Made by a program: the position numbers and the translations under genes
The notes under the pieces: model-generated
Databases searched by the model: none
Told to the model about the DNA's origin: nothing
Seen by the model: only the letters and a program-made list of their open reading frames with translations
Part shown: in pieces, positions 1 to 8,498 of the stretch
Layout of the letters: each line of letters starts with the position of its first letter
Position numbering within the stretch: position 1 is the first letter of the stretch
Origin: Micromonospora sp. NBC_01796
Lineage (GTDB): Bacteria; Actinomycetota; Actinomycetes; Mycobacteriales; Micromonosporaceae
DNA length: 64,000 nt
NCBI RefSeq assembly: GCF_035917455.1
Contig: NZ_CP109078.1
Location: 5,874,001-5,938,000, forward strand
Reading direction: 5' to 3'

Positions 1-1684
1 AGGCTGCGGCGAATGAGATGATCACGGTGGCCATCAGGACCAGCGGGGCCACGAACGCGCGCAACAGCAGCCCGAGGACGATCAGGACGACGGCGAGCAC
101 CAGCGGGATCACCAGCTTCTCGTCGCGGCTGGTGGTCACCGCGGTGTCGAGGTTCTCCGCGCTCGGCCCGCCGACGATCGCCTCCGCCCCGCTCACCGCG
201 TGCACGGCGGTGCGCACCCGCTTGATCGTGTCGTACTCCGCGACGGTGTCCGGCGCGTCAGCCGGGAACACGGAGATGTCGGCCCAGCCACCGCTGGTCT
301 CACCCGGGATCGCCAGAGTCACGCCGGGAGTGCGCTTGACGATGTCGAGCACCCGCTCCTGGTGCGCCGGCCGCGTGAAGATCGTCATCGGCTGGCCGCC
401 GAGCTCGGGGAAGTGCTGGCGGAGGACGGTGAAGCCAGTGACCGACTCCGGCGCGGACAGGAACTGGTCCTGCTCCCGCAGGACGCCGGTGTTGCCCGCC
501 AGGCCGATGGCGAGCACGCCGAGGACTCCGAGCGAGCTGAGCGTCGCCACCCACCGGCGGCGGCTGATGGCGGTGCCGAGCCGTCCCCACAGCCCCGGCT
601 TCTCTTCCACGACCGTGCTGAACCGTGGGATGGCCGGCCAGAAGATCCGCCTGCCGAGCACCACGAGCACCGCCGGGAAGAGCGTCAGCATGGCCACCAG
701 CGCGCACAGGATGCCGGCCGCGCCGATCGGGCCCAACCCGCTGGTGCTGTTCAGGTCCGCGACGAGCAGGCAGAGCAGGCCGGCGATCACGGTGGCCGCG
801 GACGCGACGATGGCCGGCGCCGCGCCGCGTAGCGCGTGAACCATCGCAACCCGGACGTTCTCGTGGTGGTGCAGTGCCTCCCGATATCGAGCGATGAGCA
901 ACAGCGCGTAGTCCGTGCCGACGCCGAATACCAGGATCGTCAGCAGCGCCGAGTTCTGGTCGTTGACCACGATGCCGAAGCCCTTGACGAGGAGGTAGAC
1001 GGTCGCCATCGCGGTCAGTGCGGCCGCGCCCACGGCCACGAGCGGGATGAACCACAACACTGGGCTGCGGTAGGTGAGGATCAGCAGGAGCGTGACGACG
1101 ACGACGGTGGTGAGGAGGACCTGCATGTCGATGCCGTCGAAGACGGCGTCCACGTCGCCGTCGATCGCGGCCGGGCCGGTCACGTCGAGTTCCAGGCCGC
1201 CGGGGCGGTCCTTCGCGGCGTCACGCAACGGGCCGACGATGGCCTCCGGTGCGCCGTAGGTCGTGCTCACCTCGAGGGTGAACATCATCGCCCTGCCGTC
1301 GGTGGAGAGTCTCGTCAGTGGGCCCTCGTCGTCCTCGCCAGCCGCCGCCACCTTCGGCGGGTACCGCTTGGCAAGGGTGCTGTGGTGGCGCTCGACCGTC
1401 GCGCGGTCGGCGTCGGTCATGCCGCCGACGCGGTGGTACACGAAGACGAACGTGTTGTCCTCGCCGCCGGGGAGACTGTCCTCCAGCACCGCCACCTTGG
1501 TGGACTCGGCGCTGGCTGGCAGGGTGTCCGCGGCTTTGTCGGTGGTGACCGAGCTCAACTTTCCGCTCAGCGGCACCATGACCGCCGCCAGCGCCAGCCA
1601 CAGGCCGATCACCAGCCACGGCACCCACCGGCCTGCCAACCGACCGGGCGGCACTTCCCTGGGCGGCGCTGCGTTGACTGACAT
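1..1684 (-). CDS. MMPL/RND-family membrane transporter (C-terminus outside window)
   Basis: This is a large polytopic exporter of the MMPL type, a proton-driven RND relative that typically moves lipids or hydrophobic compounds across the actinobacterial membrane. The reading frame starts with ATG at 1684, 5-6 nt after an AGGAGG ribosome site, and runs off the window edge after about 560 residues. One N-terminal membrane helix (WVPWLVIGLWLALAAVMV) is followed by a long extracytoplasmic domain. A block of helices then contains the family-like GVGTDYALLLIARYRE signature, and a second soluble domain begins before the edge. A 27-bp element just upstream is shared with the response regulator at 3.3-4.0 kb. 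The substrate cannot be inferred. Confidence 0.9.
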   Translation of the reverse strand, partial: MSVNAAPPREVPPGRLAGRWVPWLVIGLWLALAAVMVPLSGKLSSVTTDKAADTLPASAESTKVAVLEDSLPGGEDNTFVFVYHRVGGMTDADRATVERHHSTLAKRYPPKVAAAGEDDEGPLTRLSTDGRAMMFTLEVSTTYGAPEAIVGPLRDAAKDRPGGLELDVTGPAAIDGDVDAVFDGIDMQVLLTTVVVVTLLLILTYRSPVLWFIPLVAVGAAALTAMATVYLLVKGFGIVVNDQNSALLTILVFGVGTDYALLLIARYREALHHHENVRVAMVHALRGAAPAIVASAATVIAGLLCLLVADLNSTSGLGPIGAAGILCALVAMLTLFPAVLVVLGRRIFWPAIPRFSTVVEEKPGLWGRLGTAISRRRWVATLSSLGVLGVLAIGLAGNTGVLREQDQFLSAPESVTGFTVLRQHFPELGGQPMTIFTRPAHQERVLDIVKRTPGVTLAIPGETSGGWADISVFPADAPDTVAEYDTIKRVRTAVHAVSGAEAIVGGPSAENLDTAVTTSRDEKLVIPLVLAVVLIVLGLLLRAFVAPLVLMATVIISFAAA

Positions 1685-1730
1685 CAATAGCCTCCTGACG
1701 GGTTGCATCGCTTGTCCGAGGCCAACTTCG

Positions 1731-1757
1731 TACCGAGCGAATCTGAGACGACCGTTA
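1731..1757 (-). promoter_or_regulatory. 27-bp upstream element, copy 1 (MMPL gene)
   Basis: This segment matches 4048-4074 at 24 of 27 positions in the same orientation. It ends 47 bp before the MMPL start codon; the other copy ends 54 bp before the inferred start of the response regulator. The equal placement suggests a shared promoter or operator. No perfect inverted symmetry is visible, so a direct binding site or promoter core is more likely than a TetR-type palindrome. Confidence 0.55.
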
Positions 1758-1943
1758 ATCCGGTGATCAGACCGGTTGGCAAGGCCCAGGCACACAGCCG
1801 TCGGACCGGATGAGCAACGCGGCACGGCTCTCGTGCGGGTGTCGAACGGCGCTCCGGGAGTGGTACCGCGGTACCACCTCCCTCCCGACGATGACGACCG
1901 CCGTACGACGAAACAAGACGGAATCTGTCCTAGCGTCCGGGCT

Positions 1944-3161
1944 ATGAGGAAATCTGACAGTCCACGGTGGAAATTCGCGGCGGGCGCCATGACGCTGGTG
2001 ACAGCGTTCGCTGCTGTCGCCGCTTGCGGGTCGGACGCCGACAACAGTGCGGCACGCCCAGCTGCCGGCCCGCACAGCATGCACGCGGGCGCGTCGTCGG
2101 CTCCAGCGCAGTCGCTGCGCGCCGGCGAGCGGTTCCTGGACCTGAAGATGGCCGAGGCCTACACGCCTACGGCGCCGGAGGGCGGCGGCACGGACGAGTA
2201 CCGGTGCCAGGTGATCGATCCGGGCCTGACCAAGACGGCGTTCGTGACCGGGACCCAATTCGCACCGGAGAACGTCGCCATCGCGCACCACGCCATCGTG
2301 TACGCGGTGCCGCCGGACCGCGCTGCCCTGGTGCGCAAGCAGGACGCGAAGACGCCCGGCCTCGGCTGGCAGTGTTTCGGCGGGACCGGCGTGCCCGGCG
2401 CCGACGTGGAGGGCGACGACCAGGGCGCGACGTGGGTGGACACCTGGGCGCCGGGCGCCACGGAGACGCTGCTCGACCAGGACCTCGGCTTCAAGCTGGG
2501 GCCGGGCAGCCTAATCATCCTCCAGATCCACTACAACCTGCTCGCGACCGACGGCAAACCGGCCGGGTCGGACCGCTCGGCGGTGCGGCTGCGGCTGACG
2601 GACGGCACGCCCCAAACCCGGGAACTCGAAACGTGGTCGCTCGACGCGCCGACCGACCTGCCCTGCGCCGCCGACGAGTCGGGTCCGCTCTGTGACCGGA
2701 CGGCCTCGATCGCGGACGTGACGAAGCGGTTCGGACCGGATGTCGGCGAGTCGGCGGACCGTCAGGTGGAGGAATGCAACCCGGGCGGCGTGCCGAAGCC
2801 CGGTAACACCCAGACCTGCGACCAGAAGGTGCCGGCGCCGATGACGCTGTTCGCCGGTTTCGGCCACATGCACCTGCTCGGGCGGGCCATCAAGGTCGAA
2901 CTCAACCCGGGCACGCCGAACACCAAGGTCGTGCTCGACGTGCCGCAGTTCGACTTCGACAACCAGCGGCTGATGAAGTTGCCGTCGCCGGTGGAGATCG
3001 GTCCGGGGGACACGCTGCGGGTGACGTGTACGCACGACGCGAGGCTGCGCAGACAGCTGCCGCAGCTGAAGAAGCTGCCGCCCCGCTACGTGGTGTGGGG
3101 CGACGGCACCAGCGACGAGATGTGCACGGGCATCATGACGGTCTCCCCCCGCAAGTCCTGA
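1944..3161 (+). CDS. Secreted lipoprotein resembling copper type II monooxygenases (PHM/DBH-like)
   Basis: A 405-residue protein with a lipoprotein signal; the lipobox FAAVAAC puts the lipidated Cys at residue 28, so it should be anchored outside the membrane. The rest resembles the two-copper fold of peptidylglycine and dopamine-beta monooxygenases. His115-His116 (IAHHAIVY) and His196 (LQIHYN) match the CuH ligands. The His308-x-His310 pair (GFGHMHLLG) and Met393 (SDEMC) match the CuM ligands. All expected ligands are present, so a redox or hydroxylating role is plausible, but the substrate is unknown. I chose ATG 1944 because it gives a clean signal peptide; the frame stays open upstream. 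Its RBS is weak. Confidence 0.8.
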   Translation: MRKSDSPRWKFAAGAMTLVTAFAAVAACGSDADNSAARPAAGPHSMHAGASSAPAQSLRAGERFLDLKMAEAYTPTAPEGGGTDEYRCQVIDPGLTKTAFVTGTQFAPENVAIAHHAIVYAVPPDRAALVRKQDAKTPGLGWQCFGGTGVPGADVEGDDQGATWVDTWAPGATETLLDQDLGFKLGPGSLIILQIHYNLLATDGKPAGSDRSAVRLRLTDGTPQTRELETWSLDAPTDLPCAADESGPLCDRTASIADVTKRFGPDVGESADRQVEECNPGGVPKPGNTQTCDQKVPAPMTLFAGFGHMHLLGRAIKVELNPGTPNTKVVLDVPQFDFDNQRLMKLPSPVEIGPGDTLRVTCTHDARLRRQLPQLKKLPPRYVVWGDGTSDEMCTGIMTVSPRKS

Positions 3162-3176
3162 GGAAGCGTCGAACGT

Positions 3177-3226
3177 GTGTGAGCTCACCGAGGTCGACGA
3201 GCCGAGAAACGGCTCTGAGCTCACAC
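3177..3226 (+). terminator. Hairpin after the copper-monooxygenase-like gene
   Basis: Arms GTGTGAGCTCA (3177-3187) and TGAGCTCACAC (3216-3226) pair perfectly, and a nested GAGCCG/CGGCTC stem sits between them. It lies 15 bp past the stop codon. There is no clear T-tract, which is usual for high-GC actinomycetes. It sits between convergent genes and could serve both. Confidence 0.65.
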
Positions 3227-3328
3227 TTCCGCACTGAACGGGCGGTGACGTGGAGGGCTGCAGGCGGACCCGGCAGCGGAGCGGCTGGGAACCACGGTCG
3301 CGCCCTCGACTGACGCGCGAGCTGAATA

Positions 3329-3994
3329 CTAGACCGGCCGGGTGAGTCTCAGGTTGTAGGCGAGGATGACCGCCTGGATCCGGTCCCGTGCGCCGATCTT
3401 GGCGAGGACCCGCCCGACGTGGGTCTTCACCGTCGACTCCGACAGCGTGAACCGTTGCGCGATCTCGCCGTTGGTGAGGCCCTGGCCGATGGCGACGAGG
3501 ACCTCGCGCTCGCGGTGGGTCAGGAAGCTCAGCCGGGGATCCTTCCGCACGGGTCCGCAGAGGTCATCGTCGAGCCGGTCGGCGAACGCGTCGAGCAGCC
3601 GCCGAGTCAGCGCCGGCGCGAGCGCGGCGCCCCCAGCGGCGACGGCCCGGATGCCGGCGAGCAACTCCTCCGGGCCGATGTCCTTGAGCAGGAAACCACT
3701 CGCCCCGGCCCGCAGCGCGGCGAACGCGTACCGTTCCAGGTCGAACGTCGTCAGCACCAGGATCCGCGAACGCCCACCGGCTGCGACGATGCGCCGGGTC
3801 GCCTCGATCCCGTCGACGCCCGGCATACGGATGTCCATCAGCACCACGTCGGGGCGCAGCGCGGTGATCTGCCGAACGGCCTCGGCGCCGTTGCCGGCCT
3901 CGCCGACGATCTCGGTGTCGGGGGTGCACTCCAGCAGCACCCGAAACCCGAGGCGCTGCAGCGGCTGGGCGTCCACCACGAGCACAGAAATCAC
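3329..3994 (-). CDS. Orphan NarL/LuxR-family response regulator
   Basis: A 221-residue two-component regulator: receiver domain (residues 1-120) with phospho-acceptor Asp54 in VVLMDIRMPG and conserved Lys104 in FLLKD, then a LuxR-type HTH (LTHREREVLVAIGQGLTNGE onward). I place the start at GTG 3994, which follows GAAGGG and gives the usual receiver N-terminus. An upstream ATG at 4048 would put coding sequence inside the shared 27-bp element. The acidic pocket reads V-D-A where this family normally has D-D. No histidine kinase is adjacent. The shared element suggests it is co-regulated with, or regulates, the MMPL transporter (inference). Confidence 0.88.
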   Translation of the reverse strand: MISVLVVDAQPLQRLGFRVLLECTPDTEIVGEAGNGAEAVRQITALRPDVVLMDIRMPGVDGIEATRRIVAAGGRSRILVLTTFDLERYAFAALRAGASGFLLKDIGPEELLAGIRAVAAGGAALAPALTRRLLDAFADRLDDDLCGPVRKDPRLSFLTHREREVLVAIGQGLTNGEIAQRFTLSESTVKTHVGRVLAKIGARDRIQAVILAYNLRLTRPV

Positions 3995-4047
3995 GAATGG
4001 CTGCCCTTCAGGGTCGAGACCCGCGTCGCCCGGCGATGCCCAGTTCA

Positions 4048-4074
4048 TACCGAGCGAACCTGAAGCGACCGTTA
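4048..4074 (-). promoter_or_regulatory. 27-bp upstream element, copy 2 (response regulator)
   Basis: 24 of 27 bases match 1731-1757, same orientation, ending 54 bp before the proposed GTG start of the response regulator. See the MMPL copy. The differences are one C/T and one swapped AG/GA pair. Confidence 0.55.
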
Positions 4075-4438
4075 GAAACGGCGCTCAGGCGGACTTGCAC
4101 GGCGAGCGTGCCCGGTTTTACGCCGCTTTTTCAACGAAGGATGAACAAGAATCTCTTCGTCTGCCTTCGCCAGCCAACGCACTCACATCGACAGATGACC
4201 ACCGGCCCAATCCAGATGTCGGAGAGGTGACGTCGGCAATGGCTACACCCACAGCCGGTGGACCTGCGTTGTTGACGGGAGGACCCACAGGCCACGCAGG
4301 CAGCTGCCGCCGGCTTCCAGGTCCGCCCGGCACCGTCCCATTCCCGCAAGACTCGATTGATCTCGACAGCGAAGCCAACAGCACCCTTGAGAAGTCCTCC
4401 GTACCGGGACGGCCCGACGTGAGGCGCCTCATGACATG
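4075..4438. other. Intergenic, no gene recognised
   Basis: About 360 bp between the response regulator and the TetR gene. Short open frames exist on both strands, but none has a credible start or family resemblance. It holds one loose match (around 4182) to the CTCATCGACAGATCCG motif found at 8.5 and 46.9 kb. Confidence 0.5.
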
Positions 4439-5065
4439 TCAGGTCAGGAGTTCGCGGGCCAGGGCCTCGGTCCACCAGCGTTCTACCTGTTCGGGTTGCC
4501 AGCCGCGTTCGTCGGTCAGTGTGGTGTAGACGTCGATGTTGCAGATCGCCGCGTAGATGTCGACGGCCGACCATATGTCCAATCCGTCGCGGAGAACGCC
4601 GCCCGGCCACGACGAGAACACCTGGATCCTGGTCTCGTCCCCCTGCTGGCGGGCGTCGCGGTAGGCGGTCGCCAGCGTGGGCTCGGTGCGGCCCGCCTCG
4701 CGCACGAGCGCGATGATGTCGCCGGCGCGCTCGAAGAGGCGCCGGTCGTAGCCGGCCATCGCCGCAAGCTGCCGCACTGGATCGTTGCCGGCCCTTTCCA
4801 GTTCGGCGAGCGCCTGTGTCGGATCTGCGGCGATGTCCGCCGCGTCGGCCAGGGCCTGGATCAGCCCGGTCTTGTTCCCGTACACCGCGTAGACGGTCGG
4901 CACCGAGACCCCGGCTTCCCGTGCGACGTCACGTACCGTGGTCGCCGCCCAACCCCGGGAGAGGAACAGCCGACGAGCGGCGGTGGCGATCTCACCCCTG
5001 GTCTCTGCCGCTTGCGTCGCCCGGCGTAGTGACTCGTACCTGCGCCTGCCTGTTTCGGCGGTCAT
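4439..5065 (-). CDS. TetR-family repressor
   Basis: A 208-residue regulator with an N-terminal TetR HTH: EIATAARRLFLSRGWAATTV, then EAGVSVPTVYAVYGNKTGLI, residues about 20-65. The all-helical ligand domain that follows has no recognisable ligand class. ATG 5065 is used because the frame upstream crosses the operator. It is divergent from the membrane-protein gene at 5105, with a perfect 12-bp-arm palindrome between them. Autoregulation and control of the neighbour are therefore likely. Confidence 0.9.
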   Translation of the reverse strand: MTAETGRRRYESLRRATQAAETRGEIATAARRLFLSRGWAATTVRDVAREAGVSVPTVYAVYGNKTGLIQALADAADIAADPTQALAELERAGNDPVRQLAAMAGYDRRLFERAGDIIALVREAGRTEPTLATAYRDARQQGDETRIQVFSSWPGGVLRDGLDIWSAVDIYAAICNIDVYTTLTDERGWQPEQVERWWTEALARELLT

Positions 5066-5086
5066 GGCTTGCCTCTTTCGGTTTCC

Positions 5087-5111
5087 GGTCCATATATTGA
5101 ATATATGGACC
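5087..5111. promoter_or_regulatory. Perfect palindromic operator for the adjacent TetR
   Basis: A 25-bp site: arm GGTCCATATATT, a single central G, arm AATATATGGACC, with no mismatch. It is strikingly AT-rich for this genome. It lies 22 bp upstream of the repressor ATG, and the ATG of the divergent membrane gene (5105) is inside the right arm. Confidence 0.85.
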
Positions 5112-5833
5112 GTATCCTTGGTGTCGGAAGCACCTGGACATTCCCGCGGATCGCCGGACTCGCCGGGCTCGGATTCGCCATCCTGATCGCCTCCACCAAC
5201 GCCATCCTGGTACCAGCCGGCCTGCCCCACACCGGTGCGGCGACCAACGACGTTGTCCAGTTCTTTACCACTCGACAGAACACCGTCGGCCTCGCGTCAG
5301 CACTCGCACCGGTCGCCTGGGTGCTGGCCACCCTGTTCGGCGCCGGCGCGGTCTCCGTACTGTGGCGGTCCGACCGCGAGCAAGGCACAGCCTGGTCCCT
5401 GGTCGGATTCGCCGGAGTGATCATGCAGAACATCACGTTCACCGGCGTGCTGGCCATCCGGCTCGCGCTCGCGTCAACGACCGCGCAGGACAGCACCGCG
5501 ATCGCCGGACTCTGGGCACTGCACAACGCGCTGTTCACCTTCAACGGCACCTTCCTGGCACTCGCCATGATCGGCCTGTCCATCAGTGGCCGGCGCGCCG
5601 GCCTGATCCGCCGCTGGCACAGCGGGATCGGCCTGCTGGCCGCCGCGCTCCAGCTCGGCTCAGCCGTGCTGAGTCCCCTGGTCATCGACGACCCCGGTCC
5701 GGTCGGTCTCCTCGGCCTCGTCGGCTGGCTCATCTGGGTCGTGTGGATCGTCGCCTACGGCAGCACCCTGATCCGCCTGACAGCCGTTGCCCATCCAGGC
5801 AAAACCGAACAACTGACCCACCGCTCCCGTTGA
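5105..5833 (+). CDS. Multi-pass membrane protein under TetR control
   Basis: A 242-residue protein with about six hydrophobic segments (for example FAILIASTNAILV, LAPVAWVLATLFGAGAVSVL, LVGWLIWVVWIVAYGS) and short loops. I do not recognise the family; it is similar in style to small DUF4386-type membrane proteins. The start ATG 5105 sits inside the operator palindrome and has no ribosome site, which suggests a leaderless or nearly leaderless transcript. The role may be efflux, sensing or stress protection linked to the repressor's ligand, but this is inference. Confidence 0.75.
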   Translation: MDRILGVGSTWTFPRIAGLAGLGFAILIASTNAILVPAGLPHTGAATNDVVQFFTTRQNTVGLASALAPVAWVLATLFGAGAVSVLWRSDREQGTAWSLVGFAGVIMQNITFTGVLAIRLALASTTAQDSTAIAGLWALHNALFTFNGTFLALAMIGLSISGRRAGLIRRWHSGIGLLAAALQLGSAVLSPLVIDDPGPVGLLGLVGWLIWVVWIVAYGSTLIRLTAVAHPGKTEQLTHRSR

Positions 5834-6592
5834 GCCATTTTGATCACTCCGACGGTCGACCGATCCACCCGAAGGCCAGCATCGTGGGAAGTCCGTGACT
5901 CCTCGCGGCGTTCGCCACGGCCAGCAGCGGCGCCAGGCCGGGGTGAGCGCGGCGCGCCATGGTCGCGGTGCCTTGCCGTAGCCCGCCGGACGCGGTGGTG
6001 GGCCTGCGTTCAGCGCTGGGGAAGCATCGGACGCATGAACGTCCGCTCGTAGCGCAGGATGCACCCGCTCCAGGCGCCTCCGCCCCCACGGGTAGCGAGG
6101 CCACCGACGCGGTCGGATCCGCCGTACGCAGCTCCGGCGTCGGGCGTATGTCTAGGCATCGATTTCGTACCGGTACCAACGCCGTCGGTCCCCATCGACC
6201 TGTAGCCACAGGGTTTCGTCACGTCCGACCCTTTCCGCGCCACCAACATGATGGTTGTCGTCTCCGCCGCCCAGTCAGGCCGCTCGAAAGCCTGGCCGAA
6301 GCTGCGGCTCTCCGTGATCGACGGGCGTATACCTGATTAGCCGAAAGCTCGTTCTCCTTGTGCTGTCCCGCGATGAACCCGAACGGCCGGCCCGCGCCGG
6401 TGCAGCGCATCTTGAGGATGCCGGCTTGCCGCGCCCGACACTGAACGTCCACTCATCGACAGGTCCGGAGGTTCTCCCACCTGGACGCATCAGCATCGAG
6501 GGCTACCGAGGGGTGGCAGACGCTCCGGCGTGGGCGCGCACGATCGGCGGCGGTAGCGGATGCTGGTCTCTGGCGATGGGAGGATCATCGGT
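5834..6592. other. Intergenic, no confident gene
   Basis: About 760 bp without a convincing gene. On the minus strand, a frame ending near 5844 reads GLAPLLAVANAARSHGLPTM, which looks protein-like and could be a decayed 3' end. I cannot assign it. A 20-base sequence at 6451-6470 resembles the first block of the dispersed repeat at 8.5 and 46.9 kb. Confidence 0.4.
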
Positions 6593-6854
6593 ATGGACGG
6601 CAGGCAGTTGACGCAGCGGGAGCGAGGAGTGCTTGGGGCGCTGCTGACCGTTGATTTTCAGGGCGCCGAAGCCCTACGGCGCCAGGCAGCGGAGGTGGTC
6701 GTCGTCGGCAGGTGCGCCTGCGGATGTCCATCAATCGACTTCCAGCTTGGCCGAGGCCTCGGGATTGTCGTACGGGTCAATGCGGGTGTTCGAGGCTCCC
6801 ATGACGGTCTGTTTCTTTACACAGTCGAGGACCCTCAGCGGCGAGAGGTCCTAG
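6593..6854 (+). pseudogene. 5' part of a small unknown gene interrupted by an IS
   Basis: ATG 6593 follows GGGAGG by about 9 nt. The frame encodes a small acidic protein containing GRCACGCPSIDF, a Cys-rich turn seen in short actinobacterial unknown proteins. At CTAG (6851-6854) the frame enters the insertion element and stops after four foreign residues. Removing the element and one CTAG copy restores the frame exactly into 7891-7973. The intact ancestor would be 114 residues. Confidence 0.85.
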
Positions 6855-6868
6855 GGCGCGTTTTATAA
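6855..6868 (+). repeat. Left terminal inverted repeat of the IS
   Basis: GGCGCGTTTTATAA; pairs with 7873-7886 with one mismatch. It contains the transposase TAA stop (6863-6865, minus strand). Confidence 0.9.
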
Positions 6869-7768
6869 GTCCGGTCGGAGCCACTCTCCGATGGCGGTGA
6901 TGGTCAGGACGGCCTGGTAGCGGACGGCGAGTTTGTCGTATCGGGTCGCGACGCCGCGGTGGCGTTTGAGGCGGTTGATGCCGCACTCGACGGCGTGGCG
7001 TTGCCGGTAGACGACCGGGTCGAAGCGGGGTGGGCGACCGCCCTTCGATCCCTTGGCTTTGCGGTGGGCGTCCTGGTCGGCTTTGCTCGGGATGCAGGCC
7101 TTGATCCCGCGGGAACGCAGGTGGGCTCGGTTGCTTTTCGAGGTGTAGGCCTTGTCGGCCAGGACGAGGTCCGGACGGGTCCGGGGATGCCCACCGCCGG
7201 GCCGGCCCACCCGGATCTTGCGTAGGACGGGGATGAACTGCGGGCTGTCGCCGCGTTGACCGGCCGTGAGGATCAGGGCGAGGGGTTTCTGACCTTGTTC
7301 ACAGGCCAGATGCGTCTTGGTGGTCAGCCCGCCTCGCGACCGCCCGAGCGCGTGATCGACGGGCTCGTCGTGGATGCCGCCGGGTGGTTCTCTCTGCAGA
7401 TGCCCGTCCCGGCGGGCACCGGCAGCGTGTTGGTGGGCGCGGCTGGTCATCGAGTCGATGCTGACGTCCCACTCGATCCGGCCGGCCGCGTCAGCGCTGG
7501 CCTGTAGCCCGGCGAGGATCTTCTCCCAGGTGCCGTCGCGCTGCCAGCGGCGGAACAGGCCGTAGATGGTGGGCCAGGGCGCGTACTCGGCCGGGACGTC
7601 ACGCCAGGGTGAACCGATCCGGATCCGCCACCGAATCCCGTCGATCAGCTGCCTTCTTGTCCACTTCGGCGGACGACCCCGAACCGGCGCAGCGGGTAGC
7701 AACGGGGCAAGCGCCGCCCATTGCGCGTCGGTCAGGTCGTGCCGCCTCGTCACCGCTAGGGTGGCCAC
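6863..7768 (-). CDS. IS5-family transposase (IS427-like)
   Basis: A 301-residue single-frame DDE transposase. The N-terminal DUF4096-type region ([14 protein letters not shown], then [16 protein letters not shown]) is followed by the catalytic domain. Candidate acidic residues are Asp in EWDVSIDSM, Asp in [11 protein letters not shown] and Glu in [20 protein letters not shown], the usual DDE spacing. Many relatives in this group need a frameshift between two frames; this copy does not. It is complete and probably active. It reads opposite to the gene it disrupts. Confidence 0.95.
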   Translation of the reverse strand: MATLAVTRRHDLTDAQWAALAPLLPAAPVRGRPPKWTRRQLIDGIRWRIRIGSPWRDVPAEYAPWPTIYGLFRRWQRDGTWEKILAGLQASADAAGRIEWDVSIDSMTSRAHQHAAGARRDGHLQREPPGGIHDEPVDHALGRSRGGLTTKTHLACEQGQKPLALILTAGQRGDSPQFIPVLRKIRVGRPGGGHPRTRPDLVLADKAYTSKSNRAHLRSRGIKACIPSKADQDAHRKAKGSKGGRPPRFDPVVYRQRHAVECGINRLKRHRGVATRYDKLAVRYQAVLTITAIGEWLRPDL

Positions 7769-7872
7769 GAGGTCTCCGGTGCATGGTGCTTCTTGGTCGT
7801 TGTACCAAGTACCGGAGACCTCGTTGTCTATCGATCACCGCCACGCCGTGACCTCAACCTGCCCACCGTGCT

Positions 7873-7886
7873 TTATGAAACGCGCC
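7873..7886 (-). repeat. Right terminal inverted repeat of the IS
   Basis: TTATGAAACGCGCC, the inverted partner of 6855-6868, followed directly by the second CTAG copy (7887-7890). Confidence 0.9.
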
Positions 7887-7890
7887 CTAG

Positions 7891-7973
7891 GCGGCATCGA
7901 GTGGGTAGGCGTCGAGGAGACGGATCCAGATGAACTTCCATCGCCCGAACTGCTCGAACTCCGACCTGCCTGA
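7891..7973 (+). pseudogene. 3' part of the IS-interrupted gene
   Basis: Continues the reading frame of 6593-6854 once the IS and one CTAG are removed: ...REVLGG|IEWVGVEETDPDEL..., then TGA. It has no start of its own. Confidence 0.85.
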
Positions 7974-8183
7974 TTCGCCACCCCACCTGCGCTCTGCCAA
8001 TCGCTCATCGGCACGAACGAGCATCCCGCCTTCAACGGGCGCCGTACGGAAGGTGGTGGTCGGGTCGAGGCGTCACAGCTCCCGGACCCGCGCGAATCGC
8101 GACAGATCCGGATGCGCATTGGGTGTGATGTCCGACAGTTCGAGTCTTGCCGACCCTTGCCCGGGAGAGACCATAATCTGGCC

Positions 8184-8498
8184 ATGCATTGCGTCCGCGC
8201 CGAAGTAGTCCGTTGGGTCGATGAAGATTGGCCGGGATGGGTGGAGGTGCGCCTAGACGAGGTGGACGGCACCGTCGTGTCGCTCATCGATAAGGTTCCG
8301 GTTCTCGACTGCGACGGTCGGCTGGCGCCCGGGATCGACCTTCCAGCAGAGCTTGAGATCCCGTGCGATGTGCTCGACTGGTCCGTGGACCAGGCCGGCA
8401 GGCGGTCGGCGATTATCCGTTTGCACTCCAATGTCGAGGACCGAAACGGCCGGACGGTCTTCAACGTCGAGGCAAGCACTCTCACCTCACGCGCGTAG
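8184..8498 (+). CDS. Small hypothetical protein
   Basis: A 104-residue acidic, probably beta-rich protein (WVEVRLDEVDGTVVSLIDKV, later LEIPCDVLDWSVDQ) with no signal or membrane segment. The family is not recognised. ATG 8184 is preferred over upstream in-frame starts because the residues before it look unlike protein. The gene ends 13 bp before the dispersed repeat at 8511. Its size and setting would fit an immunity or accessory protein, but nothing shows it. Confidence 0.6.
   Translation: MHCVRAEVVRWVDEDWPGWVEVRLDEVDGTVVSLIDKVPVLDCDGRLAPGIDLPAELEIPCDVLDWSVDQAGRRSAIIRLHSNVEDRNGRTVFNVEASTLTSRA

Larger units (their letters stand above)
6855..7886 (-). mobile_element. Complete IS5-family insertion sequence (1032 bp)
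   Basis: Ends are GGCGCGTTTTATAA (left) and the complement of TTATGAAACGCGCC (right), matching at 13 of 14 bases. The element is flanked by a CTAG direct repeat (6851-6854 and 7887-7890), which fits the YTAR-type 4-bp target of IS5 relatives. It carries one intact transposase on the minus strand, whose stop codon lies inside the left repeat. Intact ends, duplication and frame suggest a recent insertion. Confidence 0.93.

Noticed and set aside
4131-4610. Minus-strand open frame overlapping the TetR gene
   Set aside because: No family resemblance and overlaps a clear gene in another frame.
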